In this document: positions 26,240-34,422 of the stretch, piece by piece | Layout: each line of letters starts with the position of its first letter | How positions within the stretch are numbered: position 1 is the first letter of the stretch | Assembly (NCBI RefSeq): GCF_900167935.1 | Contig: NZ_FUYL01000011.1 | Location: 62,001 to 126,000, forward strand | Source of the DNA: Maribacter arcticus | Lineage (GTDB): Bacteria > Bacteroidota > Bacteroidia > Flavobacteriales > Flavobacteriaceae | Direction of reading: 5' to 3' | Length of the DNA stretch: 64,000 bases | Notes under the pieces: generated by a model | What the model was told of the DNA's origin: nothing | What the model saw: only the letters and a program-made list of their open reading frames with translations | The model's database searches: none | Translations under genes and position numbers: made by a program

Positions 26240-26738
26240 TGTCTTGTAAATTAAGTTCTTCAAAATCAATAGTATTGTCACTTAAATAATCTAAAATGTT
26301 TTCATTCTCTATGGATGAATTCAACATGTTCGAAAATTCGGTATCTGTAAAGGGTAGTACTTCTGCAATCTCATAAGATGTTAAATCAAATTCATTGTTT
26401 TCGAAATAGGCTTCTATGTCGGTATTTGCTAAAGCACTAATACTTAGTTCTTCTGTACTATTCCAATTATAACCTAAAAAGATTATGGCAATAGCCGCAA
26501 CTGAGGCTGCAAAGGCTAAAATCTTCTTAACTGGATATAGTTGTATTACTTTTGGTTCGTTGTTCAACTTACCTTTTAATTTATCGTTGAACGTTTCAAA
26601 ATAGTTATCGGGAACTGTAAATCCTTTAGCTTTCGGCATAAAGTTTTCTTCAGTTGATAATTTATCCATTAATCTATCTTCAAAACTATCGAAATAGCCT
26701 TGAGGAGTTTTAAACGGAATTTTGTTATTCTTGTTCAT
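26232..26738 (-). CDS. Single-pass membrane protein, probable anti-sigma factor
   Basis: 168 residues. The cytoplasmic half has two copies of one short motif: TPQGYFDSFEDRLMDKL (residues 11-27) and VPDNYFETFNDKLKGKL (42-58). A single membrane helix follows (about 73-90), then an acidic periplasmic tail. Sequence similarity to classic zinc-binding anti-sigma domains is not visible, but the position directly behind an ECF sigma gene, the topology and the paired motif make it the likely sigma antagonist. The next gene encodes a small periplasmic protein that may act on the acidic tail. Confidence 0.65.
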   Translation of the reverse strand: MNKNNKIPFKTPQGYFDSFEDRLMDKLSTEENFMPKAKGFTVPDNYFETFNDKLKGKLNNEPKVIQLYPVKKILAFAASVAAIAIIFLGYNWNSTEELSISALANTDIEAYFENNEFDLTSYEIAEVLPFTDTEFSNMLNSSIENENILDYLSDNTIDFEELNLQDNE

Positions 26739-26771
26739 GATACTTATTTGACTTTCAAAGACATAAAAGGT

Positions 26772-27314
26772 TTAATCGGTTTTCAAATACTGTTCCACTT
26801 TTTTAACAGCTAGGTGATAAGAAGCTTTTAGCCCACCTACCGAAGTATCTAATATTTTAGAAATTTCTTCATATTTCAATTCTTGAAAATACTTCATGTT
26901 GAATACTAATTTTTGCTTCTCTGGTAACGTAGCGATAGCTTGTTGAAGTTTTAATTGAATCTCGTCACCTTCAAAAAAAACATCTGCTTGTAAATTGGAG
27001 ACCAACTTTTCTTGATAATCTACATCAGTAATTCCTTGCATTCTTGCTCTTTGCTTTATAAAACTCAAAGCTTCATTGGTTGCAATTCTATACATCCAAG
27101 AAAAAAGTTGGCTATCACCTTTAAAACCATCTATGTTCCTATAAATTTTTATGAAGGTATTTTGCAAGACATCATCTGCGTCATCGTGGTTTAATACAAT
27201 ACCTCGAATTTGCCAGTACAAACGTTCTTTGTACGTGTTAACCAACACTTCAAAAGCTTGTGCTTGTGTGTGCTTAGTTTTTAATTCTTGTACAAGTGTT
27301 TCCTCTACTATCAA
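26772..27314 (-). CDS. ECF-type RNA polymerase sigma factor
   Basis: 180 residues with both ECF domains: sigma-2 (HDDADDVLQNTFIKIYRNI and LFSWMYRIATNEALSFIKQ) and sigma-4 (LPEKQKLVFNMKYFQELKYE, then ISKILDTSVGGLKASYHLAV). The start is a TTG at 27314: there is no in-frame ATG before sigma-2, and an in-frame stop lies upstream. A candidate ECF promoter is found just ahead of it, implying autoregulation and a very short leader. It heads an operon with an anti-sigma-like membrane protein and an exported helical protein, so it probably answers an envelope signal. Confidence 0.9.
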   Translation of the reverse strand: MIVEETLVQELKTKHTQAQAFEVLVNTYKERLYWQIRGIVLNHDDADDVLQNTFIKIYRNIDGFKGDSQLFSWMYRIATNEALSFIKQRARMQGITDVDYQEKLVSNLQADVFFEGDEIQLKLQQAIATLPEKQKLVFNMKYFQELKYEEISKILDTSVGGLKASYHLAVKKVEQYLKTD

Positions 27315-27338
27315 TTGTATTTGAGGTTTATTTAGTAA

Positions 27339-27365
27339 TTAGACGATAATATCAGCTAAAGGTTT
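27339..27365 (-). promoter_or_regulatory. Candidate ECF-type promoter before the sigma gene
   Basis: On the minus strand AAACC (27361-27365) is followed after 15 bases by CGTCTAA (27339-27345). ECF promoters commonly have an AAC-containing -35 and a CGTC-type -10. The -10 lies 24 bp before the TTG start, giving a short 5' leader. Confidence 0.4.
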
Positions 27366-27433
27366 AATTTCCAATTAAATTTTGAATGAATTAAGAGCCT
27401 TAATGGTAGTTGTTTTACTTGTGAAATTGAATA

Positions 27434-29260
27434 TTAAGCACTCAAAGACTGCATTTGAACTAGTTTCTTATAAATACCGTTTAGTTCTAAAAGCTCTGCG
27501 TGTGTACCTTGCTCTGCAATTTCACCTTTATGAAGCACCACAATAGTATCAGCATTTTGGATTGTTGATAGTCTGTGTGCAATAACGATTGAGGTTCTAT
27601 TTTGCATCATTTTTTCTAAGGCATCTTGTACCAAACGTTCGCTTTCCGTATCTAATGCAGAAGTAGCTTCATCTAAGATCATTATTGGTGGATTCTTTAA
27701 TACTGCTCTTGCTATAGATAGACGCTGTTTTTGTCCGCCACTTAATTTGTTGCCGCTATCACCAATATTCGTTTGATAGCCTTTTGGTAAACTTACTATA
27801 AAATCGTGTGCGTTCGCAATTTTTGCAGCTTCAATTATTTCTTCATCAGAGGCATTCTCCTTACCTAAACCAATATTGTTTTTAACGGTGTCATTAAATA
27901 GGATGGAATCTTGGGTGACAAGGCCTAACAAGCTACGAAGCGATTTTTTACTGAGGTTCTTAATGTTGTTGCTATCTATTGAGATTTGACCTTCGTTAAC
28001 ATCGTAAAAGCGTGTTACTAGATTAGCTATGGTACTTTTTCCACTTCCGGATTGTCCTACTAAAGCAACTGTATTTCCTTTTTTAACAGTTAAATTAAAA
28101 TTCTTGAGCACATATTCATCCTCATACTTAAATGAAATATTTTGAAGGTTTATTTCGCTCTCAAATGAAGTTTGTTCAATAGGATTATCAATTTCTGCAA
28201 TCGGATTCTCTGTTTCTAATATCTCCAAAACACGTTCTGCGGCAGCATTACCTTTTTTAACACTATAGGATGCTTTACTAATTGCTTTCGCAGGAGTCAA
28301 AATATTATACGCCAGTCCCATGTAAGCAATAAAGGAGGAGGCATCTAAAGTTCCGTCTACTAAAACCATTTTACCGCCAAACCATAACAAAATACCTATA
28401 ACCAAAATACCTAAAAATTCACCCGTTGGTGAAGCTAAGTTCTGTCGGTTTAAAAGTATGTTGCTATAATTAAAAAAACGTTTGGTTGATTCGGAAAACG
28501 TTTTGTAAAATCGCGATTCTGAATTAAAAGCTTTTATCACTCGAAGTCCGCCAAGAGTTTCCTCAATAATGGATAAAAATTCACCTTGTTCTCTTTGAAC
28601 ATCATCTGATTTCTTCTTAAGAGACTTACCAATTCGGCTAATAATCATACCAGCAACAGGTATGAAAATAAATACAAACAAGGTTAATTTGGTGCTAATA
28701 CCAAACATGATAATAATTGTAAAAAATATTGTCAATGGCTCTCTTACGATTAGTTCTAAAACAGATAGAAAAGAATGTTGAATTTCTAAAACATCTGATG
28801 TGATTCTTGCAATAACATCTCCCTTTCGTTTTTCAGAGTAATAGGAAATGGGTAGTTCAACAACCTTTTTATAAAGCTTATTTCTAATATCTTTAAGTAC
28901 GCCATTACGTAAAAAAGTTATGAAATACATGGCTAGATAGTTAAACAGATTCTTTAATAAGAATAAGACGAGAATTAGACCAATAACCAAAACCAAGCCT
29001 TTCATCTCATCATCTCCAGAATATGCAGTAACCCTATAGTTAATGAATTCCTGTAAGTAATCTTTAAGATGTCCAATATCAGTATATTTCGGTTCTTCGA
29101 AAACTTTTTTGGTTTTATCGAACAACACATCTAGCATAGGAATCAGTGCGGCGAAAGATAGCGCACTAAACAAGGCATAAAGTATGTTAAAGAAAATATT
29201 TAAATAACCGTACTTACGATAAGGCTTCGCAAAGCGAAGAATTTTTTTGAAATAATCCAT
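27434..29260 (-). CDS. ABC exporter, MsbA-like, fused permease and ATPase
   Basis: 608 residues: an N-terminal six-helix ABC membrane domain (about 1-320) and a C-terminal ATPase with Walker A VGQSGSGKST, Q-loop LVTQDSILF, signature LSGGQKQRLS, Walker B PIMILDEATSALD and the switch His in IVIAHRLSTI. This half-transporter works as a homodimer in the inner membrane. Similarity in layout to MsbA suggests lipid or lipid-linked substrate export, but multidrug export is equally possible. Its ATG overlaps the stop of the phosphoglucomutase gene by one base, so translation is coupled. Confidence 0.85.
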   Translation of the reverse strand: MDYFKKILRFAKPYRKYGYLNIFFNILYALFSALSFAALIPMLDVLFDKTKKVFEEPKYTDIGHLKDYLQEFINYRVTAYSGDDEMKGLVLVIGLILVLFLLKNLFNYLAMYFITFLRNGVLKDIRNKLYKKVVELPISYYSEKRKGDVIARITSDVLEIQHSFLSVLELIVREPLTIFFTIIIMFGISTKLTLFVFIFIPVAGMIISRIGKSLKKKSDDVQREQGEFLSIIEETLGGLRVIKAFNSESRFYKTFSESTKRFFNYSNILLNRQNLASPTGEFLGILVIGILLWFGGKMVLVDGTLDASSFIAYMGLAYNILTPAKAISKASYSVKKGNAAAERVLEILETENPIAEIDNPIEQTSFESEINLQNISFKYEDEYVLKNFNLTVKKGNTVALVGQSGSGKSTIANLVTRFYDVNEGQISIDSNNIKNLSKKSLRSLLGLVTQDSILFNDTVKNNIGLGKENASDEEIIEAAKIANAHDFIVSLPKGYQTNIGDSGNKLSGGQKQRLSIARAVLKNPPIMILDEATSALDTESERLVQDALEKMMQNRTSIVIAHRLSTIQNADTIVVLHKGEIAEQGTHAELLELNGIYKKLVQMQSLSA

Positions 29261-30969
29261 TAACCTAGTTTAAGCTCAGCAAGTATACTTTTGATTTTTG
29301 CATCAAGTTCAGCTGAAACTTTTTTATAATTCTCTGCCTTATCTAATTTAGCATTAGTACTAATATAAAATTTAACTTTTGGCTCTGTACCACTTGGTCT
29401 AGCTGCTATTCTTGTGCCGTCTTCCGTTTCATAAATTAGAACATTAGATTTAGGTATGTCAATTATTTTTTCTTCACCTGTCAGCACATTTTTGGCGGTT
29501 GACGTATTATAATCTTCAATCCATTTTACTTTAGAACCAGCAACTGATTCTACTGGATTTTCTTTAAAATCTTTCAGCATTTGCTTTATTTCTTCAGCAC
29601 CACTGATACCTTTTTTGGTAATGGATACTAAATGCTCTTTGTAGAAACCATAATCAACGTAACATTGAATTAAATCTTTATAAAAAGAACTTCCGTTGGC
29701 TTTCGCCTGACTCGCAATTTCACAAGCTAATAGGGTGGAGGTAACAGCATCTTTGTCTCGAACGAAATCACCTACCATGTAACCAAAACTTTCTTCACCA
29801 CCACCAATAAAATCTGATTGTGGAAAATCTTTAATCATTTTACCTATCCATTTAAAGCCAGTAAGTGAAGTCTTGAATTCAACACCATATGCTTTTGCCA
29901 TAGTTTCCATCATAGGAGTAGAAACTATTGTTGTTGCAATAAATTCATTGCCTTTAAATCCTTTTTCTTTTCTCTTCTCAAGAAGAAATTTTGTCATTAA
30001 AACCATAGCTTGGTTTCCATTAACAATTTCCATCTTCCCGTCAAGATTTCTTACCGCAATTCCTAAACGGTCACTATCTGGATCTGTACCGACCACCATA
30101 TCTGCACCAATTTCTTCAGCCTTTTTTACGGCCATGGAAAGTGCTTCTGATTCCTCTGGATTGGGAGATTTAACTGTAGGAAAATTTCCGTCTGGTTTTG
30201 CTTGTTCCTCTATGATAGTTACATTTTCATACCCACCACGTTTTAAAACTTCTGGTATAGCCGTAATTGAAGTTCCGTGAAGTGAGGTGAATACAATTTT
30301 GAAATTATCTTTTCCCTCGGCATTGAAATTTCCATTTTGAACCGATTGTTCAATAAATGCTTCATCAACCTCTTTATCAATTACTTGTATAAGACTTTCG
30401 TTAGCATTGAATTTAATATCTTCAAAATTCAATGAATTTATTTCTGAAATTATAGCTCCATCTTGTGGAGGAACAATTTGTCCGCCATCGGTCCAATATA
30501 CTTTGTAACCATTATATTCAGGTGGGTTATGTGATGCTGTTAAAACAATACCTGCGTGGCAATTTAAATGTCTCACGGCAAAAGAAAGTTCAGGTGTAGT
30601 TCTTAAGTCTGAGAATAGATATACCTTAATATTATTCGCTGAGAAAACTTCTGCAACAGTTCTTGCTAATGTGTCACTATTATGGCGACAATCGAAAGCG
30701 ATAACAACTTTAATTTCCTCTCCTTTATAAACTTGGTTTAGGTAATTGCTAAGGCCTTGTGTACTTTTTCCTAATGTATATTTATTGATGCGATTAGTGC
30801 CAACACCCATTACACCGCGCATGCCGCCAGTACCGAACTCCATATTTTTATAAAAACGGTCGTTAAGCTCTTCTTTATCGTTTGCAATAAGGTGTTCTAT
30901 TTCTTTTTTAACGGCAGGGTCAAAAAAATCGGTAAGCCATGTTTTGGCAGTGTCTAGGATATTATCCAT
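29260..30969 (-). CDS. Phosphoglucomutase/phosphomannomutase family enzyme
   Basis: 569 residues, the PgcA/PGM2-like size. The phosphoserine loop is TASHNPPEYNGYKVYW (about residues 143-158), the metal loop GTDPDSDRLGIAV, the sugar-binding loop GGGEESFGYMVGD, and the phosphate-binding loop RPSGTEPKVKFY near the C-terminus. It interconverts hexose-1- and hexose-6-phosphate, linking glycolysis with nucleotide-sugar and trehalose synthesis. All key residues are visible. It is co-transcribed with the downstream ABC exporter and, 38 bp upstream, a GT2 glycosyltransferase, which hints at surface glycan or glycolipid work. Confidence 0.92.
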   Translation of the reverse strand: MDNILDTAKTWLTDFFDPAVKKEIEHLIANDKEELNDRFYKNMEFGTGGMRGVMGVGTNRINKYTLGKSTQGLSNYLNQVYKGEEIKVVIAFDCRHNSDTLARTVAEVFSANNIKVYLFSDLRTTPELSFAVRHLNCHAGIVLTASHNPPEYNGYKVYWTDGGQIVPPQDGAIISEINSLNFEDIKFNANESLIQVIDKEVDEAFIEQSVQNGNFNAEGKDNFKIVFTSLHGTSITAIPEVLKRGGYENVTIIEEQAKPDGNFPTVKSPNPEESEALSMAVKKAEEIGADMVVGTDPDSDRLGIAVRNLDGKMEIVNGNQAMVLMTKFLLEKRKEKGFKGNEFIATTIVSTPMMETMAKAYGVEFKTSLTGFKWIGKMIKDFPQSDFIGGGEESFGYMVGDFVRDKDAVTSTLLACEIASQAKANGSSFYKDLIQCYVDYGFYKEHLVSITKKGISGAEEIKQMLKDFKENPVESVAGSKVKWIEDYNTSTAKNVLTGEEKIIDIPKSNVLIYETEDGTRIAARPSGTEPKVKFYISTNAKLDKAENYKKVSAELDAKIKSILAELKLG

Positions 30970-31007
30970 ATGGTATAGTTTTATATGCTATTAAGTTAGT
31001 GAGAATT

Positions 31008-31970
31008 TTAGTGTTCTGAAAGAGATGTATTAATCTCTTCAGAGACAATATACCTATTTTCTTCCTTTTTTGAACGGATTAATATTTCACCTAGAAAACC
31101 GGCCAAGAACAATTGTGTTCCTATGACCATGGCAATCAATGAAATATAAAATTGTGGTCGGTCTGTAATCAACCTTCCAAACGGATTAATGAATAATTTG
31201 TCGATACCTAAATAGATAGCAAATCCGAATCCGATAAAGAACATTAGTACGCCCAATGCACCAAAAAGGTGCATTGGGCGTTTACCGAATCTAGATACAA
31301 ACCAAATAGTTAGTAAATCTAGAAAGCCATTGATGAAACGCTCCATTCCAAATTTTGTTTTACCGTATTTACGAGCTTGATGTTTTACGACTTTTTCCCC
31401 TATATTAGAAAAGCCGGCATTTTTAGCCAGGACAGGTATGTATCTATGCATTTCACCAGAAACCTCAATGTTTTTTACAACATCTTTGGAGTAAGCTTTT
31501 AGGCCACAATTAAAATCATGTAAGCGAACGCCAGAAGTTCTTCTTGCTGCCCAGTTGAATAATTTTGAAGGGGTATTTTTGAAGATTATAGAATCGAATC
31601 GCTTCTTTTTCCATCCAGAAACCAATTCATAACCCTCTTCGGAAATCATATGATACAGCTCTGGTATTTCTTCAGGATTATCTTGTAAATCGGCATCCAT
31701 GGTAATAATTACATCACCTTTTACCGCTTTAAAACCTGCGTGAAGGGCCTGAGATTTGCCAAAATTTCGTAAAAAATGAATTCCTTTTACCGCTGGGTTG
31801 TTTCTTGAGAGTTCAGTAATAATCGACCAAGATTTATCTGAACTTCCATCATCAACAAATAATATTTCATAAGAAAATTGATTGGATTGCATTACGGATA
31901 CAATCCAATCATGTAGTTCTTTAAGTGACTCTTCTTCGTTAAGTAATGGAATTACTATAGATAATTGCAT
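31008..31970 (-). CDS. GT2 glycosyltransferase with two C-terminal membrane helices (DPM1/GtrB type)
   Basis: 320 residues. The GT-A domain has SIVIPLLNEEESL, the metal/nucleotide motif ITMDADLQDNPEE and DFNCGLKAYSKD. Two hydrophobic helices follow (about 230-255 and 270-295), the topology of polyprenyl-phosphate hexosyltransferases such as GtrB and ArnC. It should move a sugar from a nucleotide donor to undecaprenyl phosphate on the inner face of the membrane. The sugar is unknown. It lies 34 bp from the DUF4199 gene and 38 bp from phosphoglucomutase on the same strand. Confidence 0.88.
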   Translation of the reverse strand: MQLSIVIPLLNEEESLKELHDWIVSVMQSNQFSYEILFVDDGSSDKSWSIITELSRNNPAVKGIHFLRNFGKSQALHAGFKAVKGDVIITMDADLQDNPEEIPELYHMISEEGYELVSGWKKKRFDSIIFKNTPSKLFNWAARRTSGVRLHDFNCGLKAYSKDVVKNIEVSGEMHRYIPVLAKNAGFSNIGEKVVKHQARKYGKTKFGMERFINGFLDLLTIWFVSRFGKRPMHLFGALGVLMFFIGFGFAIYLGIDKLFINPFGRLITDRPQFYISLIAMVIGTQLFLAGFLGEILIRSKKEENRYIVSEEINTSLSEH

Positions 31971-32004
31971 GCTTTATATAAGGTATTCCTGCCAAAAGTA
32001 CGAA

Positions 32005-32529
32005 TTAGTTAAGATTTTCATTCTTTTTTAAAACCAATGCGGGTACTAAGGAAAGAACAAAGCCTATTACTACGCTGAATATCAGACCAAAAACCATTTG
32101 CATGGTAGGGGTTGTAAATGGTTTACCCAATTCCATTTGGGCTTCAACTTGTTCAATAGTCATTTTGGTTGTCTCCAATAATTGATTCTTTTGAAACTCC
32201 ATAGCCTTATTCATCATGTCTGGGTCAATAACAGTTGCCATAATCTGATTAAATATTATCCCAATAATACCTCCAATCAAACAAACACCAACACCTATTT
32301 TAAGGCCCTGTCCAAAGGTCATAAATCCACCATTAGCTTTTTTAAACTGAATCATTGCTATAATTACCATAGCCAATGACAATGCCAAACTTATAGACAT
32401 AACAGGAATACCTCCCTGGTAATGCATGTCAACAGTGTAGAGCATAAATGCAAATATGATACTGATTACTCCAAGAAGTAATCCAAAATTTAAAGCGAAT
32501 TTTCCTGTTTTGGGTTGATTTTCTTCCAT
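32005..32529 (-). CDS. DUF4199 family membrane protein
   Basis: 174 residues with four hydrophobic helices (about 10-30, 37-58, 72-98 and 145-168) and a short charged loop between the third and the fourth (QKNQLLETTKMTIEQVEAQM). This is the pattern of the Bacteroidota DUF4199 family, often found next to GtrB-like glycosyltransferases, as here. Role unknown; a membrane partner for the glycosyltransferase is a guess from gene order. Confidence 0.78.
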   Translation of the reverse strand: MEENQPKTGKFALNFGLLLGVISIIFAFMLYTVDMHYQGGIPVMSISLALSLAMVIIAMIQFKKANGGFMTFGQGLKIGVGVCLIGGIIGIIFNQIMATVIDPDMMNKAMEFQKNQLLETTKMTIEQVEAQMELGKPFTTPTMQMVFGLIFSVVIGFVLSLVPALVLKKNENLN

Positions 32530-32665
32530 GATACTTATTGATTAAAAGGTTAAATAATGGTTGATTTGCTTATTAGTATATAGTTATAATAGATTGTTAC
32601 AAATATGACGAAATATTTTTTTTATATTTTTTTATGTTTCTAATAGGTCATTTATAGATTTTCAC

Positions 32666-32673
32666 TAAATTTG
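32666..32673 (+). promoter_or_regulatory. Bacteroidota -7 box for rpmE2
   Basis: TAAATTTG matches TAnnTTTG, 50 bp before the L31 start codon. A good -33 TTG is not visible. If used, transcription starts at or just after the first arm of the hairpin described next. Confidence 0.5.
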
Positions 32674-32707
32674 CACCCTTAAAATGAGTGCCCGTCGGAA
32701 TGGGTGC
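32673..32707 (+). promoter_or_regulatory. Hairpin-forming 5' leader of the L31 mRNA
   Basis: GCACCC at 32673-32678 pairs perfectly with GGGTGC at 32702-32707. A second segment, GTGCCC at 32688-32693, can pair with the same 3' arm (with wobbles), so two exclusive folds are possible. The element ends 15 bp before the start codon. Ribosomal-protein mRNAs often carry such autoregulatory leaders, and L31 leaders are known in other phyla. Not a recognised family here. Confidence 0.35.
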
Positions 32708-32722
32708 GTTAAAGTTTTTAAA

Positions 32723-33010
32723 ATGAAAAAAGATATACACCCAGAAAATTATAGGATAGTGGCCTTTAAGGACATGTCTAACGAAGAAGTATTTTTGACA
32801 AAATCAACAGCAGACACTAAAGAAACTTTAGAGGTCGAAGGTGTTGAGTATCCATTAGTAAAATTGGAAATTTCAAGAACTTCTCACCCATTTTACACTG
32901 GTAAAGCTAAATTCTTGGATACTGCAGGTCGTATCGATAAATTTAAGAACAAGTACAAGAAATTTGTTAAGGAAGACAAAGTAGAAGAAGATAAAGAAGA
33001 AGAGAAGTAG
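32723..33010 (+). CDS. rpmE2: 50S ribosomal protein L31, type B
   Basis: The ATG at 32723 gives [20 protein letters not shown], the standard start; a longer upstream frame would cross the leader hairpin. 95 residues, with [20 protein letters not shown] conserved near the end. The zinc-binding cysteines of the C+ form are absent, so this is the zinc-independent type B protein. The C-terminal tail ([11 protein letters not shown]) is acidic. It binds the 50S subunit and bridges to the 30S head. A single-gene unit with its own promoter and strong terminator. Confidence 0.95.
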   Translation: MKKDIHPENYRIVAFKDMSNEEVFLTKSTADTKETLEVEGVEYPLVKLEISRTSHPFYTGKAKFLDTAGRIDKFKNKYKKFVKEDKVEEDKEEEK

Positions 33011-33040
33011 TATTTTATTTACTATTCTTTCACAGAATAT

Positions 33041-33077
33041 AACGCCCTCGAATATTTTCGAGGGCGTTTCTTTTTTT
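33041..33077 (+). terminator. Rho-independent terminator after rpmE2
   Basis: Perfect 12-bp stem AACGCCCTCGAA/TTCGAGGGCGTT with a 4-base loop, followed by a T-rich tract. Confidence 0.92.
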
Positions 33078-33161
33078 CATTCAACTTGGTTTTTAGGATA
33101 CTTAGCTGTAAAATATATGTGCTCTAGGGATATTTGTTAATTTTGATTAAAATTGTCTTGT

Positions 33162-34337
33162 ATGAACTATATTCTTTTTGATGGTCCGCGTAGGAATCAT
33201 TTGTTGCCATTTACGTTTACTAGGCCAGTTGCCGAAATTCGTGTAGGCATCATGACATTGCGAGAACGTTGGGATGCATTTTTAAAGACTTCCACTTCTT
33301 CATTTACCGAAGATTATTTAAGTGTTAAATATCCAATTCGTATAGAAGATGTAAACGTATTTATCGACGCATCGGTTCTACCTACAGTTAAATTGGTGAA
33401 GGCGATTCATTCTTTGCAAAAAGGCGATAAGTTAATGTCGAATGAGCTTCTTGTGGCGTATTCTAGCGATGAACCAAAAAGTTCAGAGCAAATGAATGAG
33501 TTTAATAGAATTGAATTCAATGGTGATTTTCTGCAGATTAAGAATACATGGGATATTTTTGATAAAAATGCTGAAATTCTGCAGTTGGACTTTGATTTTA
33601 TTACCAAAGGAAGAACTAGTCAGCCAATTTCAAAGACCAATAATTTAATACATCCAGAGCGAATTTTTTTAGAGGAGGGAGCGAAAGTTGAATTTAGTAT
33701 ATTGAATGCTACCGATGGACCTATTTATTTAGGTAAAAATTCTGAAATATGGGAAGGTAGCTTAATACGTGGTGGATTAGCTTTATGCGAACATGCAATC
33801 GTGAAAATGGGGGGTAAGCTCTATGGAGCTACTACAATAGGTCCATATAGTAAAGTGTGTGGAGAGATAAGTAATTCGGTTATTTTTGGGTATTCAAGTA
33901 AAGGTCATGAAGGTTATTTAGGTAATGCAGTATTAGGTGAGTGGTGTAATATTGGTGCAGATTCAAATAATTCTAACCTTAAAAATAATTATGCTAAAGT
34001 CCGATTGTGGGACTATGCAACAGAACGTTTTGAGCAAACTGGTTTACAGTTTTGTGGACTTATGATGGGGGATCATAGTAAGACGGCAATTAATACCATG
34101 TTTAATACAGGTACAGTAATTGGTGTAAATTCAAATATTTACGTGCCAGGATTTCCTAGAAATTTCATTCCAAGTTTTAGTTGGGGAGGAGCATCTGGGT
34201 TTACGGCTTATTTGCCAGAGAAGGCTTTTGAAGCAGCCAAGGTTATGATGGCTAGAAGAGGGGTGGAGTTTGATGATGTAGAAGCAAATATTCTTACTCA
34301 TGTATTTGAGATAACTAAAAAATGGAGAAAGTATTAA
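33162..34337 (+). CDS. GlmU-like nucleotidyltransferase/acetyltransferase (alternative Bacteroidota form)
   Basis: The ATG at 33162 is chosen over a TTG three codons earlier. 391 residues. The N-terminus (MNYILFDGPRRNHLLPFTF, TRPVAEIRVGIMTLRERW) is the degenerate nucleotidyltransferase region seen in the Bacteroidota GlmU family, without the classic LAAGxGTRM loop. The C-terminal part is a left-handed beta-helix with hexapeptide repeats (GPIYLGKNSEIWEGSLIRGG, GPYSKVCGEISNSVIFGYSS). It likely takes part in UDP-N-acetylglucosamine supply for cell wall and lipid A. The second activity is inferred from the family. Confidence 0.82.
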   Translation: MNYILFDGPRRNHLLPFTFTRPVAEIRVGIMTLRERWDAFLKTSTSSFTEDYLSVKYPIRIEDVNVFIDASVLPTVKLVKAIHSLQKGDKLMSNELLVAYSSDEPKSSEQMNEFNRIEFNGDFLQIKNTWDIFDKNAEILQLDFDFITKGRTSQPISKTNNLIHPERIFLEEGAKVEFSILNATDGPIYLGKNSEIWEGSLIRGGLALCEHAIVKMGGKLYGATTIGPYSKVCGEISNSVIFGYSSKGHEGYLGNAVLGEWCNIGADSNNSNLKNNYAKVRLWDYATERFEQTGLQFCGLMMGDHSKTAINTMFNTGTVIGVNSNIYVPGFPRNFIPSFSWGGASGFTAYLPEKAFEAAKVMMARRGVEFDDVEANILTHVFEITKKWRKY

Positions 34338-34393
34338 AATAGTAAAACTGTAATTCAGTTAGTTGGGTCTTTTTAGGCTTGATGAAGTTTAAG

Positions 34394-34401
34394 TACTTTT
34401 G
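34394..34401 (+). promoter_or_regulatory. Bacteroidota -7 box for mtaB
   Basis: TACTTTTG matches TAnnTTTG, 21 bp before the mtaB ATG. No TTG at the ideal -33 distance. Confidence 0.35.
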
Positions 34402-34422
34402 CACTTTCAAAGAGAAGATTAG

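Noticed and set aside
26282-26330. Extended N-termini for several genes using upstream TTG codons (for example at 14899, 17033, 21114, 36114, 38946, 44975-45098)
   Set aside because: In each case a downstream ATG restores the family start or signal peptide, and the extension runs through promoters, terminators or the preceding gene.
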